40,884 bases of DNA, taken from a virus. The stretch spans positions 1 through 40,884 of IMG/VR virus record IMGVR_UViG_3300005548_000153. One strand, written 5' to 3'. Positions within the stretch are counted from its first letter, which is position 1; each line of letters begins with the position of its first letter. The position numbers and the translations under genes were made by a program. Positions 7,911-17,900 of this stretch are shown here, in pieces. The notes under the pieces are model-generated. The model had not been told where the DNA came from. It saw nothing but the letters and a program-made list of their open reading frames with translations, and did not search any database.

Positions 7911-10592
7911 TTAGCAGCCGGTGATGTTGGTGATGATCCCGTTTGTTACGGTGAACACACAGGCCGCGCCTGTCTTCGTACCGCTGAATCCAGTGACAGT
8001 ACCCAGCGTTCCCGTCGGATCAGCCGTGACGACACGTGTCCCAGTTCCTTGGAGAGCCTGAACTAAGAAACTAGGAGAGAAAAACGATGTTGAGGCACTG
8101 GCAGAAAACGACAGCGAGGTTAGGGTCATGTTGATGGCCGAGACGACGCCAGTACCGATGCCGCTTGCGATTGTGGTGTTTCCAGTATTGGGGTTATAGG
8201 CGACATAGAAACCGATATTTCCGCCGGGTCCATCATCGCGGAGGAAGAAGTGTGTGTTATCGCCCTGATTCGCTACGGCCATCGGGCTGGGATAGGCTTC
8301 GAGAACAGTCCCACCCGCCAGAGGTTGTTGAATCCGCATCCCAAAGGCCCAAGGACCGCCTACATTCAATCCAATCGCACCATCAAGGCAAAAGCCGTTC
8401 GGAATGTTGCAGGTTCCTCCACCCTTGTACCAAGTGAAAGGGTTGTTATTTACGATCGAAGCGCCGAAGTAGGAACTGGTTGTTACACCGTAGCCTGAGG
8501 AGATCGCCTGAAAATAGGAATTCGTATTCTGCGTCGGAGAAGTATCGACCGGCCCAAAGACAGCCAGCGGTTCCACCTTACTCTGCATGTCATCCAAACT
8601 CACAGCCACATGACCGGCTACATTGGTCATCGTGTTCGGATAGAGCAGAAGAGAATTATTCGGGGCGATTGTCTGTACGCCATTTACGGTCGTGAGCGTC
8701 GTCCCTAATTGCTTGATGCGAGCTGTTGGCCAAATTGTGAAGCCGCCAGGGCCGAATGTATTGCCATCGGGCGAGTTGACCGCTCCTCCAACATCCACTG
8801 CGCCGACCGTAGTGATGGCTCCAGTTGCCGAACCTGGCGCCGAGGTGCAGTTGTTGTTATCCATCGGGCCGGTTGGGTAAAGACCGTTGTAAGCGCCAGG
8901 AACGAATCCACTTAGTTTGACGTAGCTGCTGGCGAAGTTCAGAGAGGATTGACCAAGATTGCAGAGCTTGATCGAGGATCCGTTCCCACTGACTTGCGCG
9001 TTGGTGACATGATTCTGACCGCCACCAAAGTTATGACGCCAAGGGTTGATAACTCCGCGAGCGCCGGTGAGCCACTGCGCTTCGTGAATGTGGGTTGCGT
9101 CTGTAGCCCCATAGACGAAATAGTCGGTGCGCCATGCATTCAAGTTGACGTTGACGATGCGATCAGCTTGAAGATCTGCGATTCCCCACGTTCCACCCTG
9201 TTGGACATAGCAACCGGCAGGGTGACCGTGCTGAAAGGTCGCGGTAAGGTTGTAGTTCCCCGCTCCATCCGAGGCAAAGGCGGTTGGAACGACGAACTCC
9301 CAAGTGGGGTTCTGGCAGACAAGGAGAGTCACCGCGGTTGGCGAGAAAACCGCTCCTGAGTCGAGATGGACGTTGACTGTCTTGCTTACTCCGACGCCGT
9401 TCGATGCTTGAATATCCGCATCCACGACTGTGATGGCATTTGTCGTCGTACCTGCGGACGTCGGCACCGTGATCGCCCCTGTTCCGAGGGGAGCGGCTGG
9501 CTGGCTGAGGGTCAGCAGGTGCTGGGTTGGATCATAAGCCGTGATGTTGCCGGTGTAGATCGAACTTCCCTGCGTATCGATCAAAAAACCGCCGACCATA
9601 ATGTCGTCCGGATTCAACGCCCCTGAGTAAGTGATGGTGGTCGCGCCAGGCGTAGGAGTTCCGCTTACAAGAATGGCGCCCTCTCGATTCGCGTCGTTGC
9701 CACCATTCACGCGGATGTTCGTGCAGCCCTCATCGCCTCCACCCCAGTAACCACCGTGACAGGCGAGATAGGAGTAGATATTCGCTGTGTCGTAAGGCTT
9801 ACCTGCATGGGTCGTAATGCCGATATCCTGCTGAATGGCCATCTGATGAAAGGCATTCGTATCGCTTTGAAGCGAAGTCGCCGTTCCGCCGGTAGGCTCC
9901 GTCGATTGGCTGGCATCTGTGTTGTAGCCATTGAAGTAAGCCAATCCGGTCCAGAGGCTGTTGCGCATGTTGTAGAAGTTCTGTCCCCAACCACTGGCCA
10001 CACCGTTCGCATTTTGAATAGGCAGGTTTTGCCCGAACTGATTGACGAAGGCGCACTGCCTGCCACCGCAAATTCCACGCGCAGGAGAGTTTACGGAAGG
10101 CTGCAGGAAGAGAGTGCGAAGCTGATCGGTGAAACTGCCCGTACCCTGAAAGTCAGTATTGTTCTTGTTGGCCTGAATCTCCTGAAGGTTATTGGCTGGC
10201 CCCGTACCTCCACCCCCACCGCCGCCCCCAGCAATGGTCGTCACGTAAGTGCCGATGTACTTCCCAGAGGGCGAGACGATGGAATAACTGTACTGACCCG
10301 GCGAGACCCAGAACCCGAACCTGCCGTAAATATCCGAAGTGATCGGGTTGGTCTGCGGGATCGTCAGAGCCGCATCTTGATAGATGGCAACCGTATTCTG
10401 GCACGGCTCCCCGTTGTTCGGGTAGGCGCAGATCGTGACTGTGGAGAATGGGATGGTATAGATCGGAGCCTGCGCCCCATAAGGGACGTTCGTTGCCGAA
10501 GTCATCACATGGGAGTCAAATCGAGCTCCTGTGGTCTGTCCAAGGCAAACTCCAGCCATGACGCTCAGTAGCGCCGCAATCAATCGTTTCAT
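7911..10592 (-). CDS. Exported fibre-like protein with Gly-tract hinge
   Basis: This 893-residue protein starts with ATG preceded by AGGAG. A signal peptide (MKRLIAALLSVMAGVCLGQ) leads into the same domain as its 546-residue paralogue: FDSHVMTSATNVPYGAQAP, CAYPNNGEPC, YQDAALTIPQTNPI, GRFGFWVSPGQYSYSI. A run of eight glycines near residue 130 then acts as a hinge to a unique central region of beta-rich sequence with several cysteines (ICGGRQC, ACHGGYWGGGDEGC). The end, FTVTNGIITNITGC, matches the paralogue. The mosaic of conserved ends and a variable middle is what phage fibres show when they exchange receptor-binding parts. A terminator lies just upstream, so this and the two following genes may form a separately regulated fibre unit. 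Confidence 0.75.
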   Translation of the reverse strand: MKRLIAALLSVMAGVCLGQTTGARFDSHVMTSATNVPYGAQAPIYTIPFSTVTICAYPNNGEPCQNTVAIYQDAALTIPQTNPITSDIYGRFGFWVSPGQYSYSIVSPSGKYIGTYVTTIAGGGGGGGGTGPANNLQEIQANKNNTDFQGTGSFTDQLRTLFLQPSVNSPARGICGGRQCAFVNQFGQNLPIQNANGVASGWGQNFYNMRNSLWTGLAYFNGYNTDASQSTEPTGGTATSLQSDTNAFHQMAIQQDIGITTHAGKPYDTANIYSYLACHGGYWGGGDEGCTNIRVNGGNDANREGAILVSGTPTPGATTITYSGALNPDDIMVGGFLIDTQGSSIYTGNITAYDPTQHLLTLSQPAAPLGTGAITVPTSAGTTTNAITVVDADIQASNGVGVSKTVNVHLDSGAVFSPTAVTLLVCQNPTWEFVVPTAFASDGAGNYNLTATFQHGHPAGCYVQQGGTWGIADLQADRIVNVNLNAWRTDYFVYGATDATHIHEAQWLTGARGVINPWRHNFGGGQNHVTNAQVSGNGSSIKLCNLGQSSLNFASSYVKLSGFVPGAYNGLYPTGPMDNNNCTSAPGSATGAITTVGAVDVGGAVNSPDGNTFGPGGFTIWPTARIKQLGTTLTTVNGVQTIAPNNSLLLYPNTMTNVAGHVAVSLDDMQSKVEPLAVFGPVDTSPTQNTNSYFQAISSGYGVTTSSYFGASIVNNNPFTWYKGGGTCNIPNGFCLDGAIGLNVGGPWAFGMRIQQPLAGGTVLEAYPSPMAVANQGDNTHFFLRDDGPGGNIGFYVAYNPNTGNTTIASGIGTGVVSAINMTLTSLSFSASASTSFFSPSFLVQALQGTGTRVVTADPTGTLGTVTGFSGTKTGAACVFTVTNGIITNITGC

Positions 10593-10621
10593 TCCATTCT
10601 CCTGGGGTTCTTTCGAGCAAT

Positions 10622-10643
10622 AAAAACCCGCCTCAAAGGGCGG
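10622..10643 (-). terminator. Intrinsic terminator between ejection and fibre genes
   Basis: On the minus strand CCGCC pairs with GGCGG across a six-base loop (stem bases 10628-10632 and 10639-10643), followed by GTTTTTATT. It ends the transcript of the 430-residue gene and separates the main virion operon from the fibre genes. Confidence 0.75.
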
Positions 10644-10673
10644 TCTGGGTGTAAGTTCTGGCTCTAACGGTGT

Positions 10674-11966
10674 CTATTTCTTGCTCAGCACCTTACTTTT
10701 ATTCAGGAAAGGATTCGCTAACTCCTGAGGAGTAAGGATTCTCCCGAAATCGGGTTTTGGGCCAGCGTCTCGGAAGCCTTCAAGGATGCTTACGTCAGTA
10801 GGTTTCCCTCTTAGGAGAGGACGACCAGCGATCACATCTCGCAAGCCTTCCATGATCTTTCCTGGCGCTTGGAGAGGCTTGTGCAGATCAAGGTCGAGCA
10901 TCTTTCCGATCCCATACGGCTTTTCAGCTTCGATCAGTGTGCTTCGCCCGCTTACTTGCTTTCCAATCCGCGAGACTTCGCCGAAAGATTTTCTAATAGC
11001 CGTAGGGTCAATACCTGTCGCCCTGAGCTCGGGGTCGAGGATCGACTTCAGCTGCTTCTCTTGAGCAAGAAGGTCCGCCTCATTGAGGCCCTTTTGCATC
11101 GCCAACTGAATAGCTTCGGGATTCTTGCTCTTCAGGCCTCGAAGGAGCGCGGAGTTCTGAAGGCGCTCGTTCTCCAGATCGGCAACTGTGCCAAAGCCCG
11201 TAGACTTATCGCCGACAGTATCGATTGCCTGTTTGTAGGGGGACCAGATCTCATTCTTCGCCGCTGGGATGCGGCCCTGCAGATCTTCTAGGCTTGTGGC
11301 TCCCTTAAGAAAGGGACGAGCGCCTTCAATAGCGGATAGAGTGCTGATCGCCTTAGGAGAACGCGGTCCAATCCGTAAGCCACGTAGGGCAGCCGCATTT
11401 GGATCGCCGACTGCAACGTTGCGGACTGTGTCAGCTGCCGCTCCCATGCCTCTAACTGCTGCGCCTGTTCCCTCGCCGAGGGCAAGTCCGCCGAAGAGTT
11501 CTCCGCCGAGTTTCGTCGCAGCATATCCGGGTCCACCATCTCTGACATCATGATACGCCTGAACCCCGCGATTCACGATAGGATTGGTGCCCTCATCACG
11601 CAGGTAAGTCGTACCGTTTGACTTCATGGGAGTATTCGGAAGATCCGGGCTACCCGGAACCATATCCAGGATGCCTTTGGCCGTATTTATGGGATGGACC
11701 AAGGGCGCGCCGATCGCTCCTACGACCGACTTTAGGCCTGTCTCTAGCAACGGCTCTTTCGGAGAAGTGCGCGTATTCGCGTCAAACGAATCCTGCACTC
11801 CCTTGAGAAATGACTTCGGCTGCTCTGCCGCAGTCATCGCAGAAGCAGGAGCAGTGGGCTTATCCCATTTGTCAAAGTCGGCAGGCAGCGTCTTGGGCGG
11901 CGCTTGATCCCATCCGTTGAAGTCTGCGGGGAGCGTAGCGGGAGGCTTTATTGCTGGAGGTGCCAT
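10674..11966 (-). CDS. Putative internal virion (ejection) protein
   Basis: The 430-residue product starts at an ATG behind AAAGGGG and overlaps the previous gene by 19 bases. The N-terminus has two tandem copies of LPADFxxWDxxP (about residues 12-36), a repeat I associate with podovirus internal proteins. An Ala/Gly-rich region follows (residues about 100-185, with alternating small residues), then a helical, charged C-terminal half. No catalytic motif such as a transglycosylase Glu signature is recognisable. Three such proteins in a row between the tail and fibre genes match the place of the ejection proteins of P22- and T7-like phages, which leave the capsid ahead of the DNA and line a channel through the envelope. 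The function is inferred from position and composition. Confidence 0.6.
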   Translation of the reverse strand: MAPPAIKPPATLPADFNGWDQAPPKTLPADFDKWDKPTAPASAMTAAEQPKSFLKGVQDSFDANTRTSPKEPLLETGLKSVVGAIGAPLVHPINTAKGILDMVPGSPDLPNTPMKSNGTTYLRDEGTNPIVNRGVQAYHDVRDGGPGYAATKLGGELFGGLALGEGTGAAVRGMGAAADTVRNVAVGDPNAAALRGLRIGPRSPKAISTLSAIEGARPFLKGATSLEDLQGRIPAAKNEIWSPYKQAIDTVGDKSTGFGTVADLENERLQNSALLRGLKSKNPEAIQLAMQKGLNEADLLAQEKQLKSILDPELRATGIDPTAIRKSFGEVSRIGKQVSGRSTLIEAEKPYGIGKMLDLDLHKPLQAPGKIMEGLRDVIAGRPLLRGKPTDVSILEGFRDAGPKPDFGRILTPQELANPFLNKSKVLSKK

Positions 11967-13435
11967 CCGTCAGCCCCTTTCACATACGTATGACCTTGAT
12001 AAGTTCTAGTTTCCTGAGTCCCTTGCGTAGAAGGCGACTTAGTAGCCGTGCGCCCACCCTTCCCACCAACAGACAGGCCGCCCGCAGTCGTCGGAACGCT
12101 AGGAGTCAGGCGAGAGAGCACGCCGTTGATTTCCTTCAGTTTGTTGCGAACGATGGCCGGTGAGTCTCCAGCGGTCGGGAGAGTCTCAAGCATGCGTTGC
12201 GCCTGTGCCTCTGCCGCCGTGCCGCCTGTCGTAGAGCGGAGAATGCCGATCTGCTCACGCAGTTGATTGAGTGCGCCAAGGGCCTGAACCTGCTGATCGT
12301 TCAGATTGCCTCGAACGAGTTGGCCGTTGACGTACTGGCCGATCGTAGAGTGTGGATCGCTCATGGCTGCGACCATCTTGGCATCAGAGAGCGCGCTACC
12401 TGAATTGTGCAGAGCTTCCAGAGCCGTCTGAGCGTGCGTTACAGAGCCTTCGAGATCGCGGAACTGGCCAACCTTGCCCTGCTGCGTGATGGCTGTCTTG
12501 GCACCTTTGAGGCCGCCAGTCGTAACGTTGCCCTCGTCATCCTGAAACTGCGGAGCGTTGGGCAGAGGATTGCCATCCGGACCGGTTCCGTAGAAGTTGG
12601 CATTTTGGTCATTCTGACGACGCTGTTCACCCTGGGCGCGAAGTCCAACGTTGGCCAACGCAATCTGCTGCTGACGCTCGAGGCGATGGATATGTTCCAT
12701 TTCCCTGTCATACTCTTGAGTGCCAGGCATGTATTTATTTTTGGCAATGTCGCCAAAAATCTTGGCCTTCTGAGCGTTAGCTTCATGGATGAAGGTCTGC
12801 GCCGCCGCCTGGTGATATGCCATCGTATCCGGATCATCTTCGGTATTAGGAAGGCCAGTTTCTTCGTCATACCCGGTAACGTTGATTCCATGCTTACGTA
12901 GATCCGCAGCAGCCTTCTCTCGCGCAATCTGAGTCTTCTGCTGCAGGCCAGCCCTCGCAATATCGGGACGCGCCTTCGTGTAATCGGTGAGGGCGTTTTC
13001 CTGTTCGGTCTTGGCCTGCGAATACTGATTCCCAAGCTCCTGACCTAGATAGCCTTGTTCTTGCCCTAAAAGCCGCCTGTGGTTCTCTTCAGTTCCGGGC
13101 GTGAGCGCTGCCGCCCGAGGCGCAATGATCGACTCAGCCACATTGCCAACCCGAGCCAGCCCGCGCAGGAGTGGGTTCTTGATCTGAGAGATGCCCGAGC
13201 CAGTATCATTCAGCCGTTGCAATTCGTCCTGATGCCCAAGGATGGAGTTGCGGGTGTTCTGCACCATCGGGTCTGGCGTTTTGGTAACGATTGGGCCAGC
13301 CGCATTCGGAAGGACTGGAGCCACTATGGGTTCAGGTGGGGGAGGAGGAGCGGCGGACATCGCTGCAATAGCTGATGCAGCCGGAATCGGAAGCCGCTGA
13401 AGGTCTTTGTAATCGCGGATGAGGGCGTTGGCCAT
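11948..13435 (-). CDS. Putative internal virion protein, coiled-coil rich
   Basis: This 495-residue protein has an N-terminal Pro-rich segment (PPPPPEP near residue 30). A long alpha-helical middle rich in Gln, Ala and Glu follows (about 120-260, including QEQGYLGQELGNQYSQAKTE), then more coiled-coil-like sequence and a Ser/Thr/Gly-rich tail. No signal peptide or membrane segment is seen. Its ATG follows the stop of the upstream gene directly. Composition and position, in a run of three helical proteins after the tail nozzle gene, fit a DNA-ejection or injectisome-like inner capsid protein. I recognise no enzymatic domain. Alternatives are a tail-fibre chaperone or an assembly factor. Confidence 0.6.
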   Translation of the reverse strand: MANALIRDYKDLQRLPIPAASAIAAMSAAPPPPPEPIVAPVLPNAAGPIVTKTPDPMVQNTRNSILGHQDELQRLNDTGSGISQIKNPLLRGLARVGNVAESIIAPRAAALTPGTEENHRRLLGQEQGYLGQELGNQYSQAKTEQENALTDYTKARPDIARAGLQQKTQIAREKAAADLRKHGINVTGYDEETGLPNTEDDPDTMAYHQAAAQTFIHEANAQKAKIFGDIAKNKYMPGTQEYDREMEHIHRLERQQQIALANVGLRAQGEQRRQNDQNANFYGTGPDGNPLPNAPQFQDDEGNVTTGGLKGAKTAITQQGKVGQFRDLEGSVTHAQTALEALHNSGSALSDAKMVAAMSDPHSTIGQYVNGQLVRGNLNDQQVQALGALNQLREQIGILRSTTGGTAAEAQAQRMLETLPTAGDSPAIVRNKLKEINGVLSRLTPSVPTTAGGLSVGGKGGRTATKSPSTQGTQETRTYQGHTYVKGADGWHLQQ

Positions 13436-13987
13436 TTATGCTCCCGATGCGGCTCTGGCGCCGTTGCTGATTGTGTTGAGGATGCCCATCGTGTTCTGTA
13501 GCCAACCGTTCTGGCGGGCCTGATTCTGTGTCTGGAGAGACTGATTCGACAGACCGAGAGCGCTTTCTCCTGCGCCGACGTTCTCTCCGTAAAGACCCTC
13601 CAGCCCACTGATCCCCTCCCCGCGCTGCTGCTCCTGAAGCATGGCGTTCCGATTCTGAACGCCCAGAGAAGCGTCCGACAGGGCCGCCGTAGCGTCATGG
13701 GCTGCTTGTGTAGCTACCGGGGCGAACGCTCCTGCATTGTTCGTGCGCGCTGCCTGAAGGTTTCCCTGCCCTACCGTCGCCGCCGTCGCGCCTCCAATCG
13801 ACTGCTTGGCCGCCGTGGTCATGTTGGCCATCGTCTGCGGGCTGAAGCCTTGGGGATTGGTCGCCATGCGATTCAGCGTCGGCGTGAGAATGTTGTAGGT
13901 ACCGGTGGCACGATCCCCGAAGGTTCCCGCCAAGCCCTGCGCCGTAGTCGAATTTTTCCCTGCTGCTGCAGCCGTATCTCTTGCCAA
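13436..13987 (-). CDS. Putative internal virion protein, Ala/Gln rich
   Basis: I place the start at a TTG at 13987 (183 residues). AGGGGG sits six bases upstream, and the preceding gene stops at 13998, so the two genes barely touch. The longer reading from a TTG at 14044 would overlap that gene by 47 bases and has no ribosome-binding site. The protein is rich in Ala, Gln, Asn and Gly, probably all-helical (AAGKNSTTAQ, TAAKQSIGGATAATVGQGN, QNRNAMLQEQQRGEG), without signal peptide or metal ligands. It begins the trio of candidate ejection proteins. Small Ala-rich helical proteins at this place resemble P22 gp7/gp20-type injection proteins in character, but I cannot show homology. Confidence 0.6.
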   Translation of the reverse strand: MARDTAAAAGKNSTTAQGLAGTFGDRATGTYNILTPTLNRMATNPQGFSPQTMANMTTAAKQSIGGATAATVGQGNLQAARTNNAGAFAPVATQAAHDATAALSDASLGVQNRNAMLQEQQRGEGISGLEGLYGENVGAGESALGLSNQSLQTQNQARQNGWLQNTMGILNTISNGARAASGA

Positions 13988-13997
13988 GGCCGACCCC

Positions 13998-14390
13998 CTA
14001 AAGTTCTTTCGCGAAACAAGTCCAACGTGATTCAACCCAGCCAAAGACTTTTCTCAGCCTTCGACCGAAACTCTTCGATACCTGCGGAGGCATCCAGCAA
14101 TGGGCATCGGTATAGCCCTGCGCCAATAGAAGGCCGTGCATCCCAAAATGCAGCTTGGCCAAAGTCTCCATGCGCCAGGCGGGATTTCTCCATTCCTTCT
14201 GCCCGAGGAAGTAAATCTCCACAGTCTTTCGTGCGAGAACTGCCTGAACAGGCACGTCATTTTCATCGACTGCCACAAGCAAGCTCACAAACTCCGGCTG
14301 CGTGAGGTCGGGAAAGGGATAGTCAAAGCCCTGCGCCGCGTGCATCTCTCTTAATGCCGATTCGTCTTCCGGTCGGTACGGTCGGATCAT
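13998..14390 (-). CDS. GNAT-like acetyltransferase-fold protein in the virion cluster
   Basis: The 130-residue protein begins MIRPYRPEDESALREMHAAQ, the usual beta-1/alpha-1 opening of GNAT proteins. A strand pattern follows (EFVSLLVAVDENDVPVQAVLARKT), then a C-terminal helix and strand (LLLAQGYTDAHCWMPP). The glycine-rich acetyl-CoA pyrophosphate loop (Q/RxxGxG/A) is not clear, so activity is doubtful. Its ATG overlaps the upstream stop as ATGA. GNAT-like proteins of unknown role are often encoded among podovirus head and tail genes. It may modify a virion or host protein, or serve a structural purpose. Confidence 0.6.
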   Translation of the reverse strand: MIRPYRPEDESALREMHAAQGFDYPFPDLTQPEFVSLLVAVDENDVPVQAVLARKTVEIYFLGQKEWRNPAWRMETLAKLHFGMHGLLLAQGYTDAHCWMPPQVSKSFGRRLRKVFGWVESRWTCFAKEL

Positions 14391-14911
14391 TTGCGAATCG
14401 GTGGCGTCGAACTGTTTCTGTAAGTCGCAGTCCCAAAGGCTGCAGTTCCTTGTGTTGATTGCATGGCTGGCCCTACGTGCGTCCCTGAGCCAACAGGCTG
14501 AGGAGTTGATCCTCCGTGATACACATCCGTCGACGGTGGCGAGCTTGGGTAGGCGTGATTAGACTTCCAGTAGTACGGTCCCGCTCCCAGATAGACTCTG
14601 TGGTTCTGCGATGCGCCCATGTCGATCTTGTGTGCGTTCTGAAAGTCCTGCGTGCGCGAGTAGTAGGCGAAATAGTTGATCCCGCGATAGGCTGGCGCAT
14701 TATCGACAATCTGAATGTCGTGAAACCCGTCTGCTTCCGTCACCGACATGCGGCTGATCGGCGACGGGGCTGCTTGCTGTGCTCCTGTCGGGTCGGTATT
14801 GCCCTGATCGGCCTGGCTGTTGATGGCGCGTTCGACTTCATCCATTGCCGTTGCAAGCTTCGGGTCTAGATTCTTGATATGGGGTTTGTAAGGTACTTGG
14901 AAGCGCGCCAT
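14387..14911 (-). CDS. Putative virion protein with an Ig/Fn3-like beta domain
   Basis: The 174-residue product starts with an ATG overlapping the upstream stop (TAATG) and ends overlapping the GNAT gene (ATGA), so it is tightly coupled on both sides. The N-terminal 45 residues look helical (LDPKLATAMDEVERAINSQ), and residues about 55-125 are strand-rich with aromatic residues (FHDIQIVDNAPAYRG, YFAYYSRTQDF, HRVYLGAGPYYWK), reminiscent of a fibronectin type III or similar sandwich. The tail is Gly/Ser/Thr/Pro-rich. I infer a minor tail or decoration protein that joins the nozzle to fibres or other ligands. No family is firmly recognised. Confidence 0.6.
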   Translation of the reverse strand: MARFQVPYKPHIKNLDPKLATAMDEVERAINSQADQGNTDPTGAQQAAPSPISRMSVTEADGFHDIQIVDNAPAYRGINYFAYYSRTQDFQNAHKIDMGASQNHRVYLGAGPYYWKSNHAYPSSPPSTDVYHGGSTPQPVGSGTHVGPAMQSTQGTAAFGTATYRNSSTPPIRK

Positions 14912-17900
14912 TACTGCCTCTGCCCGGTTATTGGTGCGTTCGGGTCGTTGAGTTGATAGACAATCGTGGCCTCAGCTAGTCTCCAACGAGCACCGTCGTC
15001 GCCGATACCCAAAAATCCACGTCGGCCGGTAATGTTGATGGGCCATTCCGATACAGGAGATGCGACCAAAGCAAGATCTTGCGCTTGGACTACGACAGGG
15101 CCATCCGATAACGTTCCAGATTGAAGTCTCGGAGCTATCACACCAGCGCCGGAGATCGTGAGGCCCAGATAGCTGAAAGTTTTCTGCCACATCGACAGCG
15201 CAGCCGGAGGAAAGGTATTGAAGCCGCCAATATTCCCCATATCGTCATCCGCAACGCCTGGAACCGTGTCGAGACGATAAAACTTTGCTCCAAAGGTGAA
15301 GCGCGTACCTGATCTTGAGCCTGCAACCCAGTTCAGAGGCCGTCTCCATGGGCACCACTTCGGAGGGCCGTCAAACTGAACCTCGTGATAGTCGTAAACC
15401 TGCATGGACTTGTTGCCATTGGCGTCGACCAGGCCCATATAGACCCGCTCGAAAGTGGGATCGTTCCACATCGCCGTGATTCCTGCGTAATTCCTCCACG
15501 TCGGCGCAATGATTGCGCTTACGTTCGTGGGGACGCGCCCGGAGTACCAGTGAAACCCTTCCGGCCCAGCGAAGGCGAACCATCCCTTGCCGATGACGAC
15601 CGAATTCGCGTCGAAAGCGCTGCACTTGTCGGCGATCCCGTTGACATCCCAAGAGGAAGGCTCGGTGTTGCCGATCTGCTGAACCGAATACAAACCCTTT
15701 TGAGTGATGAAGTGAAGCGACTCCTGCAAAACAGCCGTAGCGCGGAGTTCCGTTGCGTCATCATTCGGACCCGCATTTCCTGTCAGTGCGTCGTAGGCTT
15801 CGGGATTCTGCACATAAGACCATCTTGCAAGAGGATTGCGCGCCGGGTTGTCGGCGTAGATCATCTGCAGATCTCTTACCGAGCCATTCACCGTCACCGT
15901 CAGCGTCATATCATCGGGGATCGTGGAAGGCATCGGGTTATTGAACGTGCCTGTGACGTATCCGATTCCGCCAATCGATAGTGTTGAAGAAAATCCAGTG
16001 CTCGCCGAGCTGATCGAGGCCGAAAGCGAGCTCGAAGCGAACCAGGCCCGTAGTGAATACCTAAGACCGCCCTGAAGGATGCCTACGCCCTGGCCGGTCT
16101 GTGCGGCATTCTGTGAAATGCTCCCACTACCCGTCAACACCGGCATGATGCCCGATTGAACCACTGACAAGGAACCGACCCCGGTCCATCCCTGAGGATA
16201 TGGACTTCCAGGAAGCGTTCCGCCATCCATGCCCATGTTGAGCAAGCCGAGGACGGTGTTCGCCTCGCCAATCCACAACATACGGTCGCCGTACCAGTTC
16301 ACACCACGCGGAAGGTTCAAGGCGATCTGCTGAATCAGGTTGTTGCCGGGGATATCGACAGCGAGGCCGCTAAGAATGGCGTCGTTGGTGAAATTCATCG
16401 TTCCCGATGTGGTTACGTTGTCGTAAACGACCGTCGCTGTTCCAAGAACTTCACCGTTGATGCGCGGAACGATCGGAAGCGTAAAGTAGCGTCCACCATT
16501 TGCGCCGGTGAAGGCAATCCCGCGAGCGACGACGTTTGCCGGCCCGATTGCAAGTCTGTCGAACTTGAGCGCGCTCGTGTTGGCGGGGATGGTGAACTTT
16601 GTGATCGGTCCAGCCTGCGTCGTCAGTCCGGTCTTGGTGATGAAATAAGGAAACGCCAGATAGGTCCCGGGAGACATTGAAACAGCAGTACCTGCGAAAG
16701 TGATCTGCCCACCGCTGGAGTCTCCATAGATGGCCGCTGGATCAAAAACAAATGTCGTGCCTGCCGTGATGCCGGACGCATTCTCTGCCGTCGCTGGGAA
16801 CGTCACGGACGGATCAAAGCCGGTGATGGTAAACGAGCCGCTATTTCCGCCTGTCGCCGTCGCAATGGTGCGGTTGTCGCCGTCCATGGCGCCGTTTGCG
16901 TTCAGAGTGCCGTTGATGTTGATCGACTGCCCTGCAACGGGCGGGACGCCGGAGAGGACCACGTAGTTGTAAGTTCCGATGCCACCAGTCAGAGACGTTT
17001 GGGTAATCTGGAGGTCGCCGGAGTCTAAAGCCTGGGTGATCGGCCACGAATTGTTGTAGCTTGAGACGCTTGTCCCGCTGATCGGAATACTGCTGCCAAC
17101 GACGAGCCCTGGAACTGAGGTCGCAAAGGTAATCGTGGCCTGCGTGATCTGATACTGGCCTGTAATTGCAGCGTCCGAGCCGCCGCGGTTCTGGCTTCCC
17201 GATTCCGGTACGATGAAAGTGAAATACCACCGTTCAGCCGAAGCGCCTGCGAATGGTGGTACGCCCAGACCAATCGAAGTTACCTGCTGGATGCCATTGT
17301 ACTGCGCGAACTGCGCCGGCAGATTGGTGACGTTGACCAGTAGTGGAACGCCGAGAGAAAGATTCTCGTTGTAAGTGCTGGTAAGAACTGGATCGCCGCC
17401 CGGGAAGTGGCCTGCGCGAGCGTTCGCGGTATAAACCGTGATGACATTCCCTGGAGTCGTTGAACCGGGCCCAGCCGAAAGCAAGATGCCATCGAAAAAT
17501 CCCAGTTGCCCCGGAAACCCCGGATCCAACTGAGTGATCGAAACAATATCGTAGGAGTCCCCAGCAATCAGGACTGGGGTAAAGCTCGGAGCCGCCCCGG
17601 GACCACCTTGGGAGACGCGGTACATGTTCTGGCCGTCCCACTGCCGCGGAGCATCACAAGGCCCTTGAGCGTTGAAGAAGGCCATGTACTCACGACCGTA
17701 AGCCGTAACAGAGTTGACCTTGCTCCCTGCCTGCACCTTGTCGATGATCGCGTAGGCACCGCCGTTGCGCGAGACGTAGATATTGCCGCTCACGTCCATC
17801 GCCAGCACATTCAATGTGCCATCTTTGGCAGTGAATTCCTTGTCCCAAACGATCTCTGCGGGCAGGGTCGTCGTCAGCCGAAACGGAGGACGTGTCTCCA

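Noticed and set aside
9756-10571. Rightward open frame of 271 codons inside the fibre gene
   Set aside because: It is antisense to the well-supported 893-residue gene, Arg-rich and without a plausible fold; it is a shadow of codon usage.
10674-13987. Tape-measure protein for a long tail
   Set aside because: None of the three helical proteins is long enough or has hydrophobic membrane-like segments, and no tail tube, sheath or terminator genes are present.
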